This document shows, piece by piece, positions 46,265-56,401 of a stretch of DNA of 64,000 nucleotides (positions within the stretch are counted from its first letter, which is position 1; each line of letters begins with the position of its first letter). Source of the DNA: Gammaproteobacteria bacterium (GTDB lineage Bacteria; Pseudomonadota; Gammaproteobacteria; Xanthomonadales; Wenzhouxiangellaceae); contig JAAAPE010000075.1 of assembly GCA_009908385.1 (NCBI GenBank), positions 1-64,000 on the forward strand, given 5' to 3'. The notes beneath the pieces were generated by a model. That model had not been told where the DNA came from. It searched no databases and saw nothing but the letters and a program-made list of their open reading frames with translations. The translations under genes were made by a program, and so were the position numbers.

Positions 46265-48766
46265 ATGCCGCCCGAGGACGATCCGAATCTGCTGAATCTG
46301 GCCGAGTCGGTCGCGGACGGTCGTGATGTCACCGGCGAGGCGGGATCGGATGCCCCGTCGGACAACCTGCGTCGTCTCGCGGCGCTCGCCGGCGTATTCA
46401 GTCGGTTTCGCGAAAGCGCGCCGGAGCCGCCGTTCAGTTGGGCCGGCCTGGAAGTCGAGTCGGTGGTCGGACAGGGCGGGTTCGGGACGGTCTACCGGGC
46501 CCGCGATCCCGTTCTGGCGCGTTACGTGGCGCTGAAGCTCATCGATCGCGGCGCCCTGGACGACGACGAATTCATGGGCGAAGCCCGTCGACTGGCCCGG
46601 GTGAGGCATCCCAACGTGCTTTCCGTCCACGGCGTCGAGCAGGCCGAAGGTCTCGTGGGCCTGTGGGCCGATCTGCTCGAAGGAGAAACGCTCGAGGAAC
46701 TCCTGGCGCGCGGTCCCGTGGACCGGACTTCGCTGCTGGCCATCGCCGCCCAGCTCGCCGAGGCCCTGCGCGCCGTGCACGCCGCAGGCCTGGTCCACGG
46801 CGACATCAAGGCCGGCAACGTGATGATCGACGCCGACGGGCACGTCACCCTCATGGACTTCGGGGCCGCCCACCAGGCGGTCGGCGGTCTCCTGCGATTC
46901 GGCTCGCCGCGCAACATGGCCCCCGAGTGCTTCGACGCGCCGTCCGGCTTGTTCGCGGCCGACGTCTACGCCTTCGGCGCGCTCCTCTATCGCATGGCCG
47001 CCGGTCGCCATGCCTGGGCGGATCTGGATCGGGAGCGCCTGGTCGCGCGCAAGCGCGGCGGCGAGCTCGACCTGAAACCGCTCGGCGGCCTGCCCCGTCG
47101 GTTGCGGTCGTTGATCACGGCCATGTTGGCGCCGACGCCCGATGCACGACCGGATATGGCCGGCATCGTCCGGCGCATCGAATGGCTCCGCTCGGCGCCC
47201 GTTCGGCGATTGCGAAGGGCCGCGGCGGTCGCGGCCGCACTTTGCCTGGCGATGCTGGCCGCCTGGATGGTCGACCGCAACGATCTGACTCCCGAGTCGG
47301 GCTCGTCCTTCGAAGCGTCGGTTGCCGTGATGCCCTTCGACGATCTCGATGCCGACAAGGAGCACGGCGATTTCGTCCGTGGTCTGTCCGACGAGATCCT
47401 GCATGCGCTCTCCGGGGTTGGCGGGCTGAAGGTCATCGGGCGCTATTCCGCGTATGCCGCCGTCGACGGCGAGCGGTCGGAAGCGGCGAAAAAGCTCGGC
47501 GTCGATCATCTGCTCCACGGTTCGGTCCGGCGAAGCGGCGATCGGCTTCGCGTCTATGCCGAGCTCACGCGCTCCGAAGACGGCGCGCAGGTCTGGTCGG
47601 AGACGTTCGACCGGCGGCTCGACGACGTCTTCCGGATTCAGGACTCGATCGCCGCCGAAGTGGCCAGGGCGCTTCGCGGCGTGACCATCGACGACGACCG
47701 AAGCGACGTTCGGCGCACCGATGTCGACCTCTACGAGATCTACTTGCGCGGCTTGAGTCTGCTCAATCGGCGCGGCGTCGACAACTTGCTGCGGTCGATC
47801 GAGTATTTCCGCGACGTGGTCGACCGCGATCCGCGATTCGCGCCCGCCTGGTCGGGGCTGTCGTCGGCCTACGCCGTCCTGCCGTCCTACATGAACGCGC
47901 CCGCCGACTCCGTGGAGAAAGCGCTGAAAGCCGCGCGGCGGGCCATCGAGCTCGATCCCGACGACGGACTGGCGCTGGGGGTTCTGGCCACCCAGCACAC
48001 GGTGGATCGGGAATGGCTGCAAGCCGAGCGGATGCACCAGCGATCCCTGGCGGCGTCGCCGAGCAGCAGCGTCCTGCAGATGTGGTACGGCGAGCTGATG
48101 GCGGAGACCGGTCGGCTGATCGCCAAGCGCGAGCGAATGGCTCTGGCCGTGGAACTCGATCCGCTGGCGCCGGCGCAGCGGGGCAATTACGGATGGGCGC
48201 TGATCGTCAACGGCGATTTTGCCGGTGGCCGGCGTGAATGCCTCAGAGCCTGGAACCTGGGCCTGGAAGCGATTTTCGTGTGGCAGTGCACGTACTACTC
48301 GCTGCTGTTTTCAGAACGCTTCGACGAGGCGAGAAGCTGGATCGAACGTGTGCCACGGGGCGCGACGTATCGACAGCAGGTGCGGTTGTTCCAGGCCGCT
48401 TATCGCGATCCCTACAATGCCGACAAGCATCAACGTGCGCTCGACGCGCTCGAGGAGGCGCGCGAGCACGGGATTGCCCATTGGGAGAGCGCCGCCTGGC
48501 TGAGCATGCTCGGCGAAACCGAGTCGGCGCGGCAAGTCATCGAAGAGGCGGTCGCTTCCGGTGACCTCGAGCTTGTCCGATCGCTGTTCGGGCCGCACTT
48601 CACCGCGCTGCAGGGTGAGGATCGTTTCGTCGACCTGATGCATCGCCTCGGTATGGTCGAATACTGGCGTGCGACGGAGTGGAGTCCGCTTTGCCGGCCC
48701 GTCGGCGGGCAGGTGGAATGTGCGCCGATCGTCGATGGATGGAGACGGTCTGAAGGTGAATCTTGA
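46265..48766 (+). CDS. TM Ser/Thr protein kinase with TolB/FlgO-like and TPR C-terminal region
   Basis: GQGGFGTVYRARDPVLARYVALKLIDR, LVHGDIKAGNVMIDADGHVTLMDFGAA, one TM, ASVAVMPFDDLDADKEHGDFVRGLSDEILHALSG. Confidence 0.9.
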   Translation: MPPEDDPNLLNLAESVADGRDVTGEAGSDAPSDNLRRLAALAGVFSRFRESAPEPPFSWAGLEVESVVGQGGFGTVYRARDPVLARYVALKLIDRGALDDDEFMGEARRLARVRHPNVLSVHGVEQAEGLVGLWADLLEGETLEELLARGPVDRTSLLAIAAQLAEALRAVHAAGLVHGDIKAGNVMIDADGHVTLMDFGAAHQAVGGLLRFGSPRNMAPECFDAPSGLFAADVYAFGALLYRMAAGRHAWADLDRERLVARKRGGELDLKPLGGLPRRLRSLITAMLAPTPDARPDMAGIVRRIEWLRSAPVRRLRRAAAVAAALCLAMLAAWMVDRNDLTPESGSSFEASVAVMPFDDLDADKEHGDFVRGLSDEILHALSGVGGLKVIGRYSAYAAVDGERSEAAKKLGVDHLLHGSVRRSGDRLRVYAELTRSEDGAQVWSETFDRRLDDVFRIQDSIAAEVARALRGVTIDDDRSDVRRTDVDLYEIYLRGLSLLNRRGVDNLLRSIEYFRDVVDRDPRFAPAWSGLSSAYAVLPSYMNAPADSVEKALKAARRAIELDPDDGLALGVLATQHTVDREWLQAERMHQRSLAASPSSSVLQMWYGELMAETGRLIAKRERMALAVELDPLAPAQRGNYGWALIVNGDFAGGRRECLRAWNLGLEAIFVWQCTYYSLLFSERFDEARSWIERVPRGATYRQQVRLFQAAYRDPYNADKHQRALDALEEAREHGIAHWESAAWLSMLGETESARQVIEEAVASGDLELVRSLFGPHFTALQGEDRFVDLMHRLGMVEYWRATEWSPLCRPVGGQVECAPIVDGWRRSEGES

Positions 48767-48825
48767 TCATGACTGTATCGAAGAGGAGCCCATGACTTTT
48801 CGGCCGGTTTCGAATCCGGCCACGG

Positions 48826-50343
48826 TCACTGCTCGAATCGATCGCCGAATATCGGCGGCCCGCTTCCGAACTCGAAAGCACCGAGGTCGCAGGTCCCGAT
48901 GCGGGGCGCGCCGCGCTGGTCGTGTTCGACCGGGTTGCCGTCAAAGTCCGTGCAGCCACCGGGGTCGCCGGCGTCGATGGCCGGCGAACCGGGCTGCAAC
49001 GCATGGGTGTGTGTGGGTCCGAAGTTGTCTTGCAGCGGGCCGAGCTGGGGGTCGCTTCCGAGGATGACGCCGCTGGTGTCACCCGCCACCAGACACGGGG
49101 CAAGCGGGCCCGAAGTGGACGCGTTTTCGATCAGGTTGTAGCCGTCGGACTGCAGCGTGCCGGAGCAGTCTTCCGCCTGCGGATTGCCCGAAGGTGAGCC
49201 GTCGATGTTGTCGGCGACGATCGAGTTGCGCAGTTCGACGGTGGTGCTGACGCAGAACGGATTGCAATCGGAAGGCGGTTCCAGGTAAATGCCGCCGCCA
49301 TCGCCACTCCCATCGCCGTCGTGATCGGCGGTGTTGTTGGCTATCGTAGAACTGGCGATTTGCAGGCTCTTGCTGGCACAGACATAAATGCCGCCTCCGT
49401 CTTCCGTGGTCCTGTTTCCGCTGATCGTCGAGTTGACGATACGGCCCGGTTCATTACCGCAGAAAAAGATCCCACCGGCTTCGCTATCGTGAATCAGCGA
49501 ATCCTGGATCCAAGTTTGTTCGCTGGTGGAGTGAATGAAGATGCCGTATCCAAAAGTGGTCTCCACGCGGGATCGAAGCACCGTCAGGGAGCCAGAGGAC
49601 TCGATGGACGCGTCATCGTTGTCGCTTATCCGCGAGTCAATCAATGACAATTCTCCTTGATTCAGGATCCCTTGCGAGATTTGGCTGCCGGAGATTGTGC
49701 AACTGGTCAGAAATGCTGTTGCTTGATTGACCATATTGCCGCCTTCACTCGCGGTATTGCCCTTGAGCGTGCAGTTCTCCGACACCAGGGTGCCGGAATT
49801 GTGTATTCCTCCACCCAGGGAACTGCTCGAGCTCTCTATCAGGACGTCTTGCAGCGAAAGGTCTCCAACGTTTCGTACCCCTCCGCCAACGGCATCTCCT
49901 GGTTTCGGTCCCGCCGCTTTGCACTCCAGTAATTCGACCCGTCTCAGAGTCAGGTTTCCCTCGTTTAAGAGGCATCCGCCGCCACCTGTGCCCTGGAAAT
50001 AGCCGTAGCGAATTTGCAGATCCCGAATGGTGGCGGTCGTGTTCGGGAATATCCAGAACACACGAGCCGGAGCGGTATTCGGTGCGCTGGCCGCCTGAAT
50101 CGTCGTGTTGTCAACGCCCTGACCCTGAATCGTGACGTCCTTGTTGACCGAAATATCGAACTCGGTGTGGGGCAGGGAGCTGAGCAGCTCGATGGTGTCG
50201 CCGGCCGCGGCCTGACTGATCGCGCCTTGAATTGTGGTGGAATCACAGCCGCTGGGGCAGACCGTCCACGTCGCTGCGGGTAGGGCCGATGGAATGGACG
50301 CGAAACCGAGTGCGGCGAAGACCAGGGCGTAGGGACGGAGCAT
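48826..50343 (-). CDS. Secreted right-handed beta-helix, choice-of-anchor-Q-like protein; IFGDRF tail
   Basis: MLRPYALVFAALGFASIPSALPAATWTVCPSGC, NSTISGNRTTEDGGGIYVC, CDLGAFEFGSGPPIFGDRFEQ. Confidence 0.85.
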   Translation of the reverse strand: MLRPYALVFAALGFASIPSALPAATWTVCPSGCDSTTIQGAISQAAAGDTIELLSSLPHTEFDISVNKDVTIQGQGVDNTTIQAASAPNTAPARVFWIFPNTTATIRDLQIRYGYFQGTGGGGCLLNEGNLTLRRVELLECKAAGPKPGDAVGGGVRNVGDLSLQDVLIESSSSSLGGGIHNSGTLVSENCTLKGNTASEGGNMVNQATAFLTSCTISGSQISQGILNQGELSLIDSRISDNDDASIESSGSLTVLRSRVETTFGYGIFIHSTSEQTWIQDSLIHDSEAGGIFFCGNEPGRIVNSTISGNRTTEDGGGIYVCASKSLQIASSTIANNTADHDGDGSGDGGGIYLEPPSDCNPFCVSTTVELRNSIVADNIDGSPSGNPQAEDCSGTLQSDGYNLIENASTSGPLAPCLVAGDTSGVILGSDPQLGPLQDNFGPTHTHALQPGSPAIDAGDPGGCTDFDGNPVEHDQRGAPRIGTCDLGAFEFGSGPPIFGDRFEQ

Positions 50344-50375
50344 GGCGTTGGGGAAGCGACGGGTTCATCCGGGGA

Positions 50376-50403
50376 CAATGCCGCGAATCGCGAGACCGAA
50401 CGC
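50376..50403 (-). promoter_or_regulatory. Conserved upstream element copy 2
   Basis: Minus strand GCGTTCGGT-CTCGCGATTCGC-GGCATTG, 32 nt before the start at 50343. Confidence 0.7.
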
Positions 50404-50465
50404 GCGATCTGGACATGGGCCGGTTCAACGGGCTATGTTTTTCGCGGAAGGCAGGGGCATCGCCG

Positions 50466-52973
50466 ATGCACGAAAGCGAATCGAAGCTGCTGGAGATCGC
50501 GCGCGTCGTCGCCGATGGCAATGCTCCGGAATTGTCCGAGTCCGCCAGCCCCGGCCTGGACAACCTGGGCCGACTGCATGCCCTGGCGAACAGGTTTGCC
50601 GAATGCCGGGGACAGGCTCCTGAGCCGCCCTTCCAATGGGCCGGGCTGGAAGTCGAGTCGGTGCTGGGCTGCGGTGGTTTCGGCACCGTGTATCGTGCTC
50701 ATGACCCGGCGTTGGGGCGCCCTGTCGCGCTCAAGCTGATCGATCGCAGCGCCCTGGCCGGCGACGACTTCATCATCGAGGCTCGACGTCTGGCGCGTGT
50801 TCGCCATCCCAATGTGTTGACGATCCACGGCGTCGATGAATCCGAGGGCCGGATCGGTCTTGCCACCGAATTGATCGATGGCGAGGCCCTGACTGAGCGG
50901 CTGGCAGAGTCAGCGAGGTTGACTGAAAGACAGCTGCTCGACATCGCCGGTCAACTCGCCGCGGCGATGCGCGCGGTGCATGCGGCCGGGCTGGTCCACG
51001 GCGATATCAAGGCGGGCAATGTCATGGTCGACGCGTCCGGCCACGTCACCCTGATGGACTTCGGGGCCGCCTACCGGGCCGATCAGCGACCTCGATTCGG
51101 CTCGCTGGACACCGCGGCGCCGGAAGTCGTCGAAGAAGGTTCCGGGTCACCGGCAGCCGATCAATATTCCCTCGGCGCGTTGCTGTATCGCGCCGCTGCC
51201 GGCGTCCAGCCGCATTCCGGGCCGAATCGCGAGGCCATGATCGAGAAAAAGCGCACGCGTGATCCCGACCCGGCCCCGTTGCGTCATCTTTCCGGACCGA
51301 CCCGGCGCCTGATTTTCGAGCTGCTGGCACGCGATCCGGCGGATCGACCCGACGCTGCCGAGACCGTTGACCGTATCTCCGAGATCAAGGCGAGACCGGT
51401 CCGGCGCATGCGCCGTTTGGCCCTCGCTTCCGTTGCCAGCGCCATGCTGATCGGGTTTCTCGTGACCACTATTGCTTTTTTTCAGGTTCGAGACTCGCAG
51501 CGCGAGACCGAAGCGGCGCTGAAGGAGGCCGAATCGGTCAATGCATTGCTGACCGACCTCATCGCGGCGCCGCGCCCGACCGAGGCGGGACAGACGACGA
51601 CGGTGGTCGAAGCCCTGGAACAGTTCGAGCCGCGCCTTGCGACGGCGCTGATCGACCAGCCCCGGGCCCGAGCGCGTTTGTTGCGAACGGTGGGTCATAC
51701 CTTCGTGCAATTGAACGACGCCGAGCGGGCACGGGACTATCTACAGAAAGCGCTGAATCTGGAAAATGAATTCGCTGATACCGATCAGGCCGCGCGACTG
51801 GATACGGTCGATCTTCTGGCACAGGCCGAACTCGCGGGCGATGCACCTGAGCGAGCGCTGGACCTGCTCAAGCCCGTGACGACTTCAGGCCTGGCGGCAT
51901 TGGACTCGGCCCACGAACTTCAGGTGCGGCTGGCGGTAACCCGATCCCATGCGCACCAACGGCTGGGCGAGCTCGAGGCCGCCCAGCGCTGGGCACGGCA
52001 GGCGATGGAGGCCGCGTCGGACACGCGGTGGCAGTATCCCGAGAATCGAATTCTGCCTCCCCTGCGAATGGGCAATGTCCTTCTGGCGCGAGGCAGGCCG
52101 ACGGAAGCCGAACGGTTTGCCCGCGAGGCGGTGTCGATCGCGAGCGAAGACCTACCGCCGCGCCATGCCAATGACCTTGCTGCCAGGGGCATGCTGGCCC
52201 AGATTCTCGTCCGAACGGGGCAACCCACAGAGGCATTGCCCGTCATTCGAAACGCCCTGACGGTATCGCAGGGCTGGCTGGGCCCCGGCCATTCGCGAAC
52301 GATCGTGTTTCGCAATCTGCTCGGGATCGTGCTGATGCACCTGGGCCGCTACGAGGAGGCCGAGACGGTCCTGGCCGGCTTGATCCAATCCCACGCTCGG
52401 GATCTGGGCGCGGAAAGTCCGCGGGTGCTGTCATTGCGCGTCAATCACGCCAATGCCCTTCGCTACCAGGGAAGGGTCGAATCGGCAATCGAGACTTATC
52501 GCGAGGTCGTGCGTGATGGGTCGGCACATCACGGCGAACGAGCCGGCCCCACGCGCGTGGCTCACGCCAACCTGTCCGAGGCCCTTCTCGAGGTCGGCAG
52601 AATCGAGGCGGCGAGACGCGAGGCGCAGGCCGCGCTGGAGATTGTCCTCGAGCCGTTCGGACCCTCGCATCCTTTCACCTTGCATGCCCGCATGGTGCTG
52701 GCGGCGGCGGACGCCGAAGACGGCCGGGCCGGATCGGCCGTTTCCGAACTGCGCGGGCTCGTCGACCGGTACTCGGAGATCATGGGGCCTGATGCGCCGT
52801 CGTCGTTGCTGGCCCAGACTTACCGCGTACGGGCGCTGCGTGCGGCGGGCCGCCCGGCGGAAGCCGAGCAATTACTCGGCAAGATCAGCGAGCTCGCCCG
52901 CGCGAAGCTGAACGAGAAACACCGCGTCGCACGCCGGATCGCCCGACTCCAGTCGAGACCTGGTAGTCGCTGA
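50466..52973 (+). CDS. TM Ser/Thr protein kinase with TPR C-terminal region (paralogue of 46265..48766)
   Basis: GCGGFGTVYRAHDPALGRPVALKLIDR, LVHGDIKAGNVMVDASGHVTLMDFGAA, TM, TPR-like repeats. Confidence 0.9.
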   Translation: MHESESKLLEIARVVADGNAPELSESASPGLDNLGRLHALANRFAECRGQAPEPPFQWAGLEVESVLGCGGFGTVYRAHDPALGRPVALKLIDRSALAGDDFIIEARRLARVRHPNVLTIHGVDESEGRIGLATELIDGEALTERLAESARLTERQLLDIAGQLAAAMRAVHAAGLVHGDIKAGNVMVDASGHVTLMDFGAAYRADQRPRFGSLDTAAPEVVEEGSGSPAADQYSLGALLYRAAAGVQPHSGPNREAMIEKKRTRDPDPAPLRHLSGPTRRLIFELLARDPADRPDAAETVDRISEIKARPVRRMRRLALASVASAMLIGFLVTTIAFFQVRDSQRETEAALKEAESVNALLTDLIAAPRPTEAGQTTTVVEALEQFEPRLATALIDQPRARARLLRTVGHTFVQLNDAERARDYLQKALNLENEFADTDQAARLDTVDLLAQAELAGDAPERALDLLKPVTTSGLAALDSAHELQVRLAVTRSHAHQRLGELEAAQRWARQAMEAASDTRWQYPENRILPPLRMGNVLLARGRPTEAERFAREAVSIASEDLPPRHANDLAARGMLAQILVRTGQPTEALPVIRNALTVSQGWLGPGHSRTIVFRNLLGIVLMHLGRYEEAETVLAGLIQSHARDLGAESPRVLSLRVNHANALRYQGRVESAIETYREVVRDGSAHHGERAGPTRVAHANLSEALLEVGRIEAARREAQAALEIVLEPFGPSHPFTLHARMVLAAADAEDGRAGSAVSELRGLVDRYSEIMGPDAPSSLLAQTYRVRALRAAGRPAEAEQLLGKISELARAKLNEKHRVARRIARLQSRPGSR

Positions 52974-52979
52974 CACGGG

Positions 52980-54509
52980 TCACTGCTGGAACCGATCACT
53001 GAAGATCGGCGGCCCACTTCCGAACTCGAAAGCGCCGAGGTCGCAGGTCCCGATGCGGGGCGCGCCGCGCTGGTCGTGATCGAGCGGGTTGCCTTCGAAA
53101 TCGCCACAGCCGTCCGGATCGCCGGCGTCGATGGCCGGGGAACCGGGCTGCAGTGCGTGGGTCGGCGTCGGGCCGTGATTGTCCGCCAGGGAGTCCAGCA
53201 GGGGGTCGCTTCCCACCATCGCCCCGGAGGTGTCGCCATCGACGAAGCAGTTGCCGGTCAACTCGGACAGCGAGCCCTGTTCGACCAGGTTGTAGCCGTC
53301 GGACTGCAATGTGCCGTCGCAGTCGTGCGCATGGCGGAAGCCGGAGGGCGAGTCGTCGAGGTTGTCGGCAATGATCGAATTACGCAGTTCGACCGTGGTG
53401 TTGATGCAGATGGGGTTGCAGTCGGTTGGCGGCTCGAGAAAGATACCGCCGCCATTGCCATCTCCGTCGCTGTCCGAATCCGCGATGTTACCGGCAATGG
53501 TCGAGCTCGCGATGCGCAGCGTGCGCGATTCGCACACGAAAATCCCCGCGCCGCTTCCCGTGCTCACGTTTCCCGCGATGGTGCTATTGACCAAAGACAT
53601 TGGCTCCGAGCTGCATTGGGAAATGCCGCGGGCGTTGTCGGTCATCAAAACGCCTCTTATATCAACCTGCGCTTCGCCCAAAGCGGCGAGGGCGTTGCCA
53701 GTGCTGACCGTGATCGAAACCATCTCAATGGCGGCCGCGCCACCTGAAATGAATACGGCGACTCCCGAGCTGTCATGAACGGCGCTTTGGCGCAAACCCA
53801 GGCTTCCAACACTGAATATGGCCGACCCGACCGGAGACAGAATTGAGTGGCCTTCAATTGTGCAGTCAATCAGTTCGGCCGAACCTTGGTTGTACAGGCC
53901 GCCGCCGGCATTCTCGGCCGATGAACCCAGGGTCGTGTTGAGGAATAGTTCGCAGCCTTCGATGGACAGCATGCCAGCGTTGTATATGCCGCCGCCCTGA
54001 TCTGCTTGTGACTGGGCGACTCGCGTGGCATGGAGTTGCAAAGAGCCCGTGTTGTAAAGTCCGCCGCCGCTGCCGCTGGTGATGCAGCCCTCGACTGTGA
54101 CGTTCTCAAGCGTCAAGTCGCCTTCGTTGAGGAGGCATCCCCCGTTGGTGCCGCCAACGCCAAACTGGATCGTCATGTCGCGGATGATCACGCTGTTTCC
54201 ACTGAGGATATGGAACACCCGCGCCGAGGCCATGTAAGGCCCGCTGGCGGCTCGAACGGTTGTGACATCCCGACCGGCTCCGTCAATCTCGATTGATTTG
54301 TCGACCACGACATCGGACTCGGTCATTGGTGATGGGGGCGTGGAATCGACAATCTCCACAATATCGCCTGAAGTCGCCTGGTCGATGGCTGCTTGTATGC
54401 TGATGGCGTCGCAGCCGCTGGGGCAAACCGTCCACGTTGCGCTCTGTCCGGGCACGGCCAGGACCCCGGCAATAATCAGGACTGCAGCATATGCAACGGG
54501 TCTAACCAT
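52980..54509 (-). CDS. Secreted beta-helix, choice-of-anchor-Q-like protein; IFSDRF tail (paralogue of 48826..50343)
   Basis: MVRPVAYAAVLIIAGVLAVPGQSATWTVCPSGC, CDLGAFEFGSGPPIFSDRFQQ; start set by comparison with the paralogue. Confidence 0.85.
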   Translation of the reverse strand: MVRPVAYAAVLIIAGVLAVPGQSATWTVCPSGCDAISIQAAIDQATSGDIVEIVDSTPPSPMTESDVVVDKSIEIDGAGRDVTTVRAASGPYMASARVFHILSGNSVIIRDMTIQFGVGGTNGGCLLNEGDLTLENVTVEGCITSGSGGGLYNTGSLQLHATRVAQSQADQGGGIYNAGMLSIEGCELFLNTTLGSSAENAGGGLYNQGSAELIDCTIEGHSILSPVGSAIFSVGSLGLRQSAVHDSSGVAVFISGGAAAIEMVSITVSTGNALAALGEAQVDIRGVLMTDNARGISQCSSEPMSLVNSTIAGNVSTGSGAGIFVCESRTLRIASSTIAGNIADSDSDGDGNGGGIFLEPPTDCNPICINTTVELRNSIIADNLDDSPSGFRHAHDCDGTLQSDGYNLVEQGSLSELTGNCFVDGDTSGAMVGSDPLLDSLADNHGPTPTHALQPGSPAIDAGDPDGCGDFEGNPLDHDQRGAPRIGTCDLGAFEFGSGPPIFSDRFQQ

Positions 54510-54511
54510 GG

Positions 54512-55042
54512 TTGGTGTTCGGAAATGAATCGGGTTCATTGACACCAATGCCGCTGTCCCGGGAACCGAACGCCCCGTTGCGCTTGAGGTGGGCAAGAGC
54601 CCCCGACGCGATGGACGATCCGTTCCTTCGTTCCGGAGTGGAGGAAGACGTTCTCGACAGCCTCGGCGGCCGGGCGCTCCGCATGGCGCCCATGTTGCCG
54701 CCGGTCCACGAGCGCCACTGGCGGCAGGTGCTCGACTCGATCGGCCGGGCGCACGCCGCCGGCGTGCGGTCGTTTGGGCACCGACACCAACAACCCCTAT
54801 GTCTTCCCGGGCTACAGCGTTCATGTCGGGCTCGAACTGCTGGTCGAAAGCGGCATGTCGCCGATGGCCGTCCTGATTGCGGGGACCCGGGCGGCCGCGG
54901 AAATTCTGGTTCACGAGGCCGACTACGGGACGCTGGAGCCGGGCAAGCGCGCCGATATCCTGCTGCTCGACGACAATCCTTTGGAGGCATTCGGGCGACG
55001 CGCATGCTGTCGGCAGTAATCAAGGAGCGGCAAGCTGATTGA
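54512..55042 (+). pseudogene. Amidohydrolase (imidazolonepropionase-like) C-terminal remnant, two frameshifts
   Basis: Frame 1 ...DSIGRAHAAGVRS | frame 2 LGTDTNNPYVFPGYSVHVGLELLVESGMSPMAVLIAGTRAAAEILVHEADYGTLEPGKRADILLLDDNPLE | frame 1 GIRATRMLSAVIKERQAD*. Confidence 0.75.
54546..54573 (-). promoter_or_regulatory. Conserved upstream element copy 3
   Basis: Minus strand GCGTTCGGT-TCCCGGGACAGC-GGCATTG, 36 nt before the start at 54509. Confidence 0.7.
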
Positions 55043-55106
55043 TCGGCAGTCGCTGGTCACGGAAGAGCATCTGCAATAAGAGCTTGATCGCTGTTGATGG
55101 ATGCGC

Positions 55107-55135
55107 CCGTTCGGTTTCCGGTTGAACAGGCATTG
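55107..55135 (+). promoter_or_regulatory. Conserved upstream element copy 4
   Basis: CCGTTCGGT-TTCCGGTTGAACA-GGCATTG, 30 nt before the start at 55166. Confidence 0.7.
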
Positions 55136-55165
55136 CGTACTTGGAGAGCCATCGAGGGACTGTTT

Positions 55166-56344
55166 ATGCCATTCATTCGAATTTTATTGAGTGACTACCG
55201 AACCACCATTGTGCGATTACTTGTGTTTGTCTTGCTCAGCACTTGTTGTATCGCGTCGGTCGGCGCGGCCACCTTCTGCGCCACTACCAGTGCCGAACTT
55301 CAAGCGGCACTCGATACCGCCGAGACCAACGGGGAAGCAGACGAGGTGCGGGTTCTGACCGGGACCTATACCGCGCCAGCCGGCGGTTTTTCCTACAATG
55401 CAATAGGATCCTCCGGCCCAGATCAGAGTATCGAGATCAGCGGTGGCTGGTCGGGGACCATCGGCGGCTGCGGACAGGTGCTGGAGGAAAACGCTGCGCT
55501 CACCGTGCTGTCGGGAGATTTATCCAACCGAGTGATGAGTGTCTTGTTGCCCAGCGACGCTGACGCGACGGTGCGTCTATTGAGCTTCGTTAGCGGCAAT
55601 ACTTCCGGACAGTTCGCTGGCGGCGGGCTGAACGTGCAGGGCACCAACCCTTATAACGGGGTGATAACGATCGAGCGCAATATCTTTCTCAACAATGAGG
55701 CCGAAAACGGTGGCGGTCTTAATGTTTTCTACACCGGGTCGACGGCCGCTAATACCCTAATCGTCAACAATCTGTTCGCCGGCAACCATGCCCGCGACAA
55801 TGCCGGTGCGCTCGATCTCGAAATCGAACAGGCGCCCAGTCTGTCACCCGCACGGGGCAGTATGCTTCCGGCCGTTTCGGTGACGAATAACACCATCGTC
55901 GATAACAGCCTTCCGCCGATCATCCTTCCTCCGCCTGATCTGGTCGGCGGAATGCGCATCGACGGGACGGTGAGCAACAAGTGGGTCGTCAACAATAATA
56001 TCTGGGCCAACCAGGCGACCGACCTGTTCATCGGTAATGGCTCGGGCCTGCGCTTGTGGAACAACAACATCCAGTCCCGGGCAGGTGATGCCCCGACGAG
56101 CGAGCAGAACAATATCAGCGCGGAGCCCGAGTACCTGGATTGCGGTTTGCTGTGTGTGGCTCGTACGCCGGCAGTCTCCTCACCCCTTATGGACGCGGGG
56201 GCGTTTCCGCAGACCGGCCACCCCTGGTTCCTCTCGGATACCGATCTTCGCGGTCTCACGAGAGTGCGCGACGAAGGTATCGAAATAGGCGCCTACGAGA
56301 ACAACACGCTGCTTTTTTCTGACCGCTTTGAATCCGCGCTCTGA
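55166..56344 (+). CDS. Secreted beta-helix protein; LFSDRF tail
   Basis: Signal peptide MPFIRILLSDYRTTIVRLLVFVLLSTCCIASVGA; NNLFAGNHARDNAGALDLE, EIGAYENNTLLFSDRFESAL. Confidence 0.8.
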   Translation: MPFIRILLSDYRTTIVRLLVFVLLSTCCIASVGAATFCATTSAELQAALDTAETNGEADEVRVLTGTYTAPAGGFSYNAIGSSGPDQSIEISGGWSGTIGGCGQVLEENAALTVLSGDLSNRVMSVLLPSDADATVRLLSFVSGNTSGQFAGGGLNVQGTNPYNGVITIERNIFLNNEAENGGGLNVFYTGSTAANTLIVNNLFAGNHARDNAGALDLEIEQAPSLSPARGSMLPAVSVTNNTIVDNSLPPIILPPPDLVGGMRIDGTVSNKWVVNNNIWANQATDLFIGNGSGLRLWNNNIQSRAGDAPTSEQNNISAEPEYLDCGLLCVARTPAVSSPLMDAGAFPQTGHPWFLSDTDLRGLTRVRDEGIEIGAYENNTLLFSDRFESAL

Positions 56345-56401
56345 ATCATGGCGTTCCGGGGTTCTGAAATCTGGTTGCCACCTTTGTGAGAGTGAGCCGA
56401 A

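Noticed and set aside
46043-48037. 664-aa minus-strand ORF
   Set aside because: Antisense to kinase 1; no supported domain.
46265-52973. Ser/Thr kinases as an anti-phage kinase defence system
   Set aside because: TM-TPR receptor-like architecture and secreted-protein neighbours point to envelope signalling; no defence genes adjacent.
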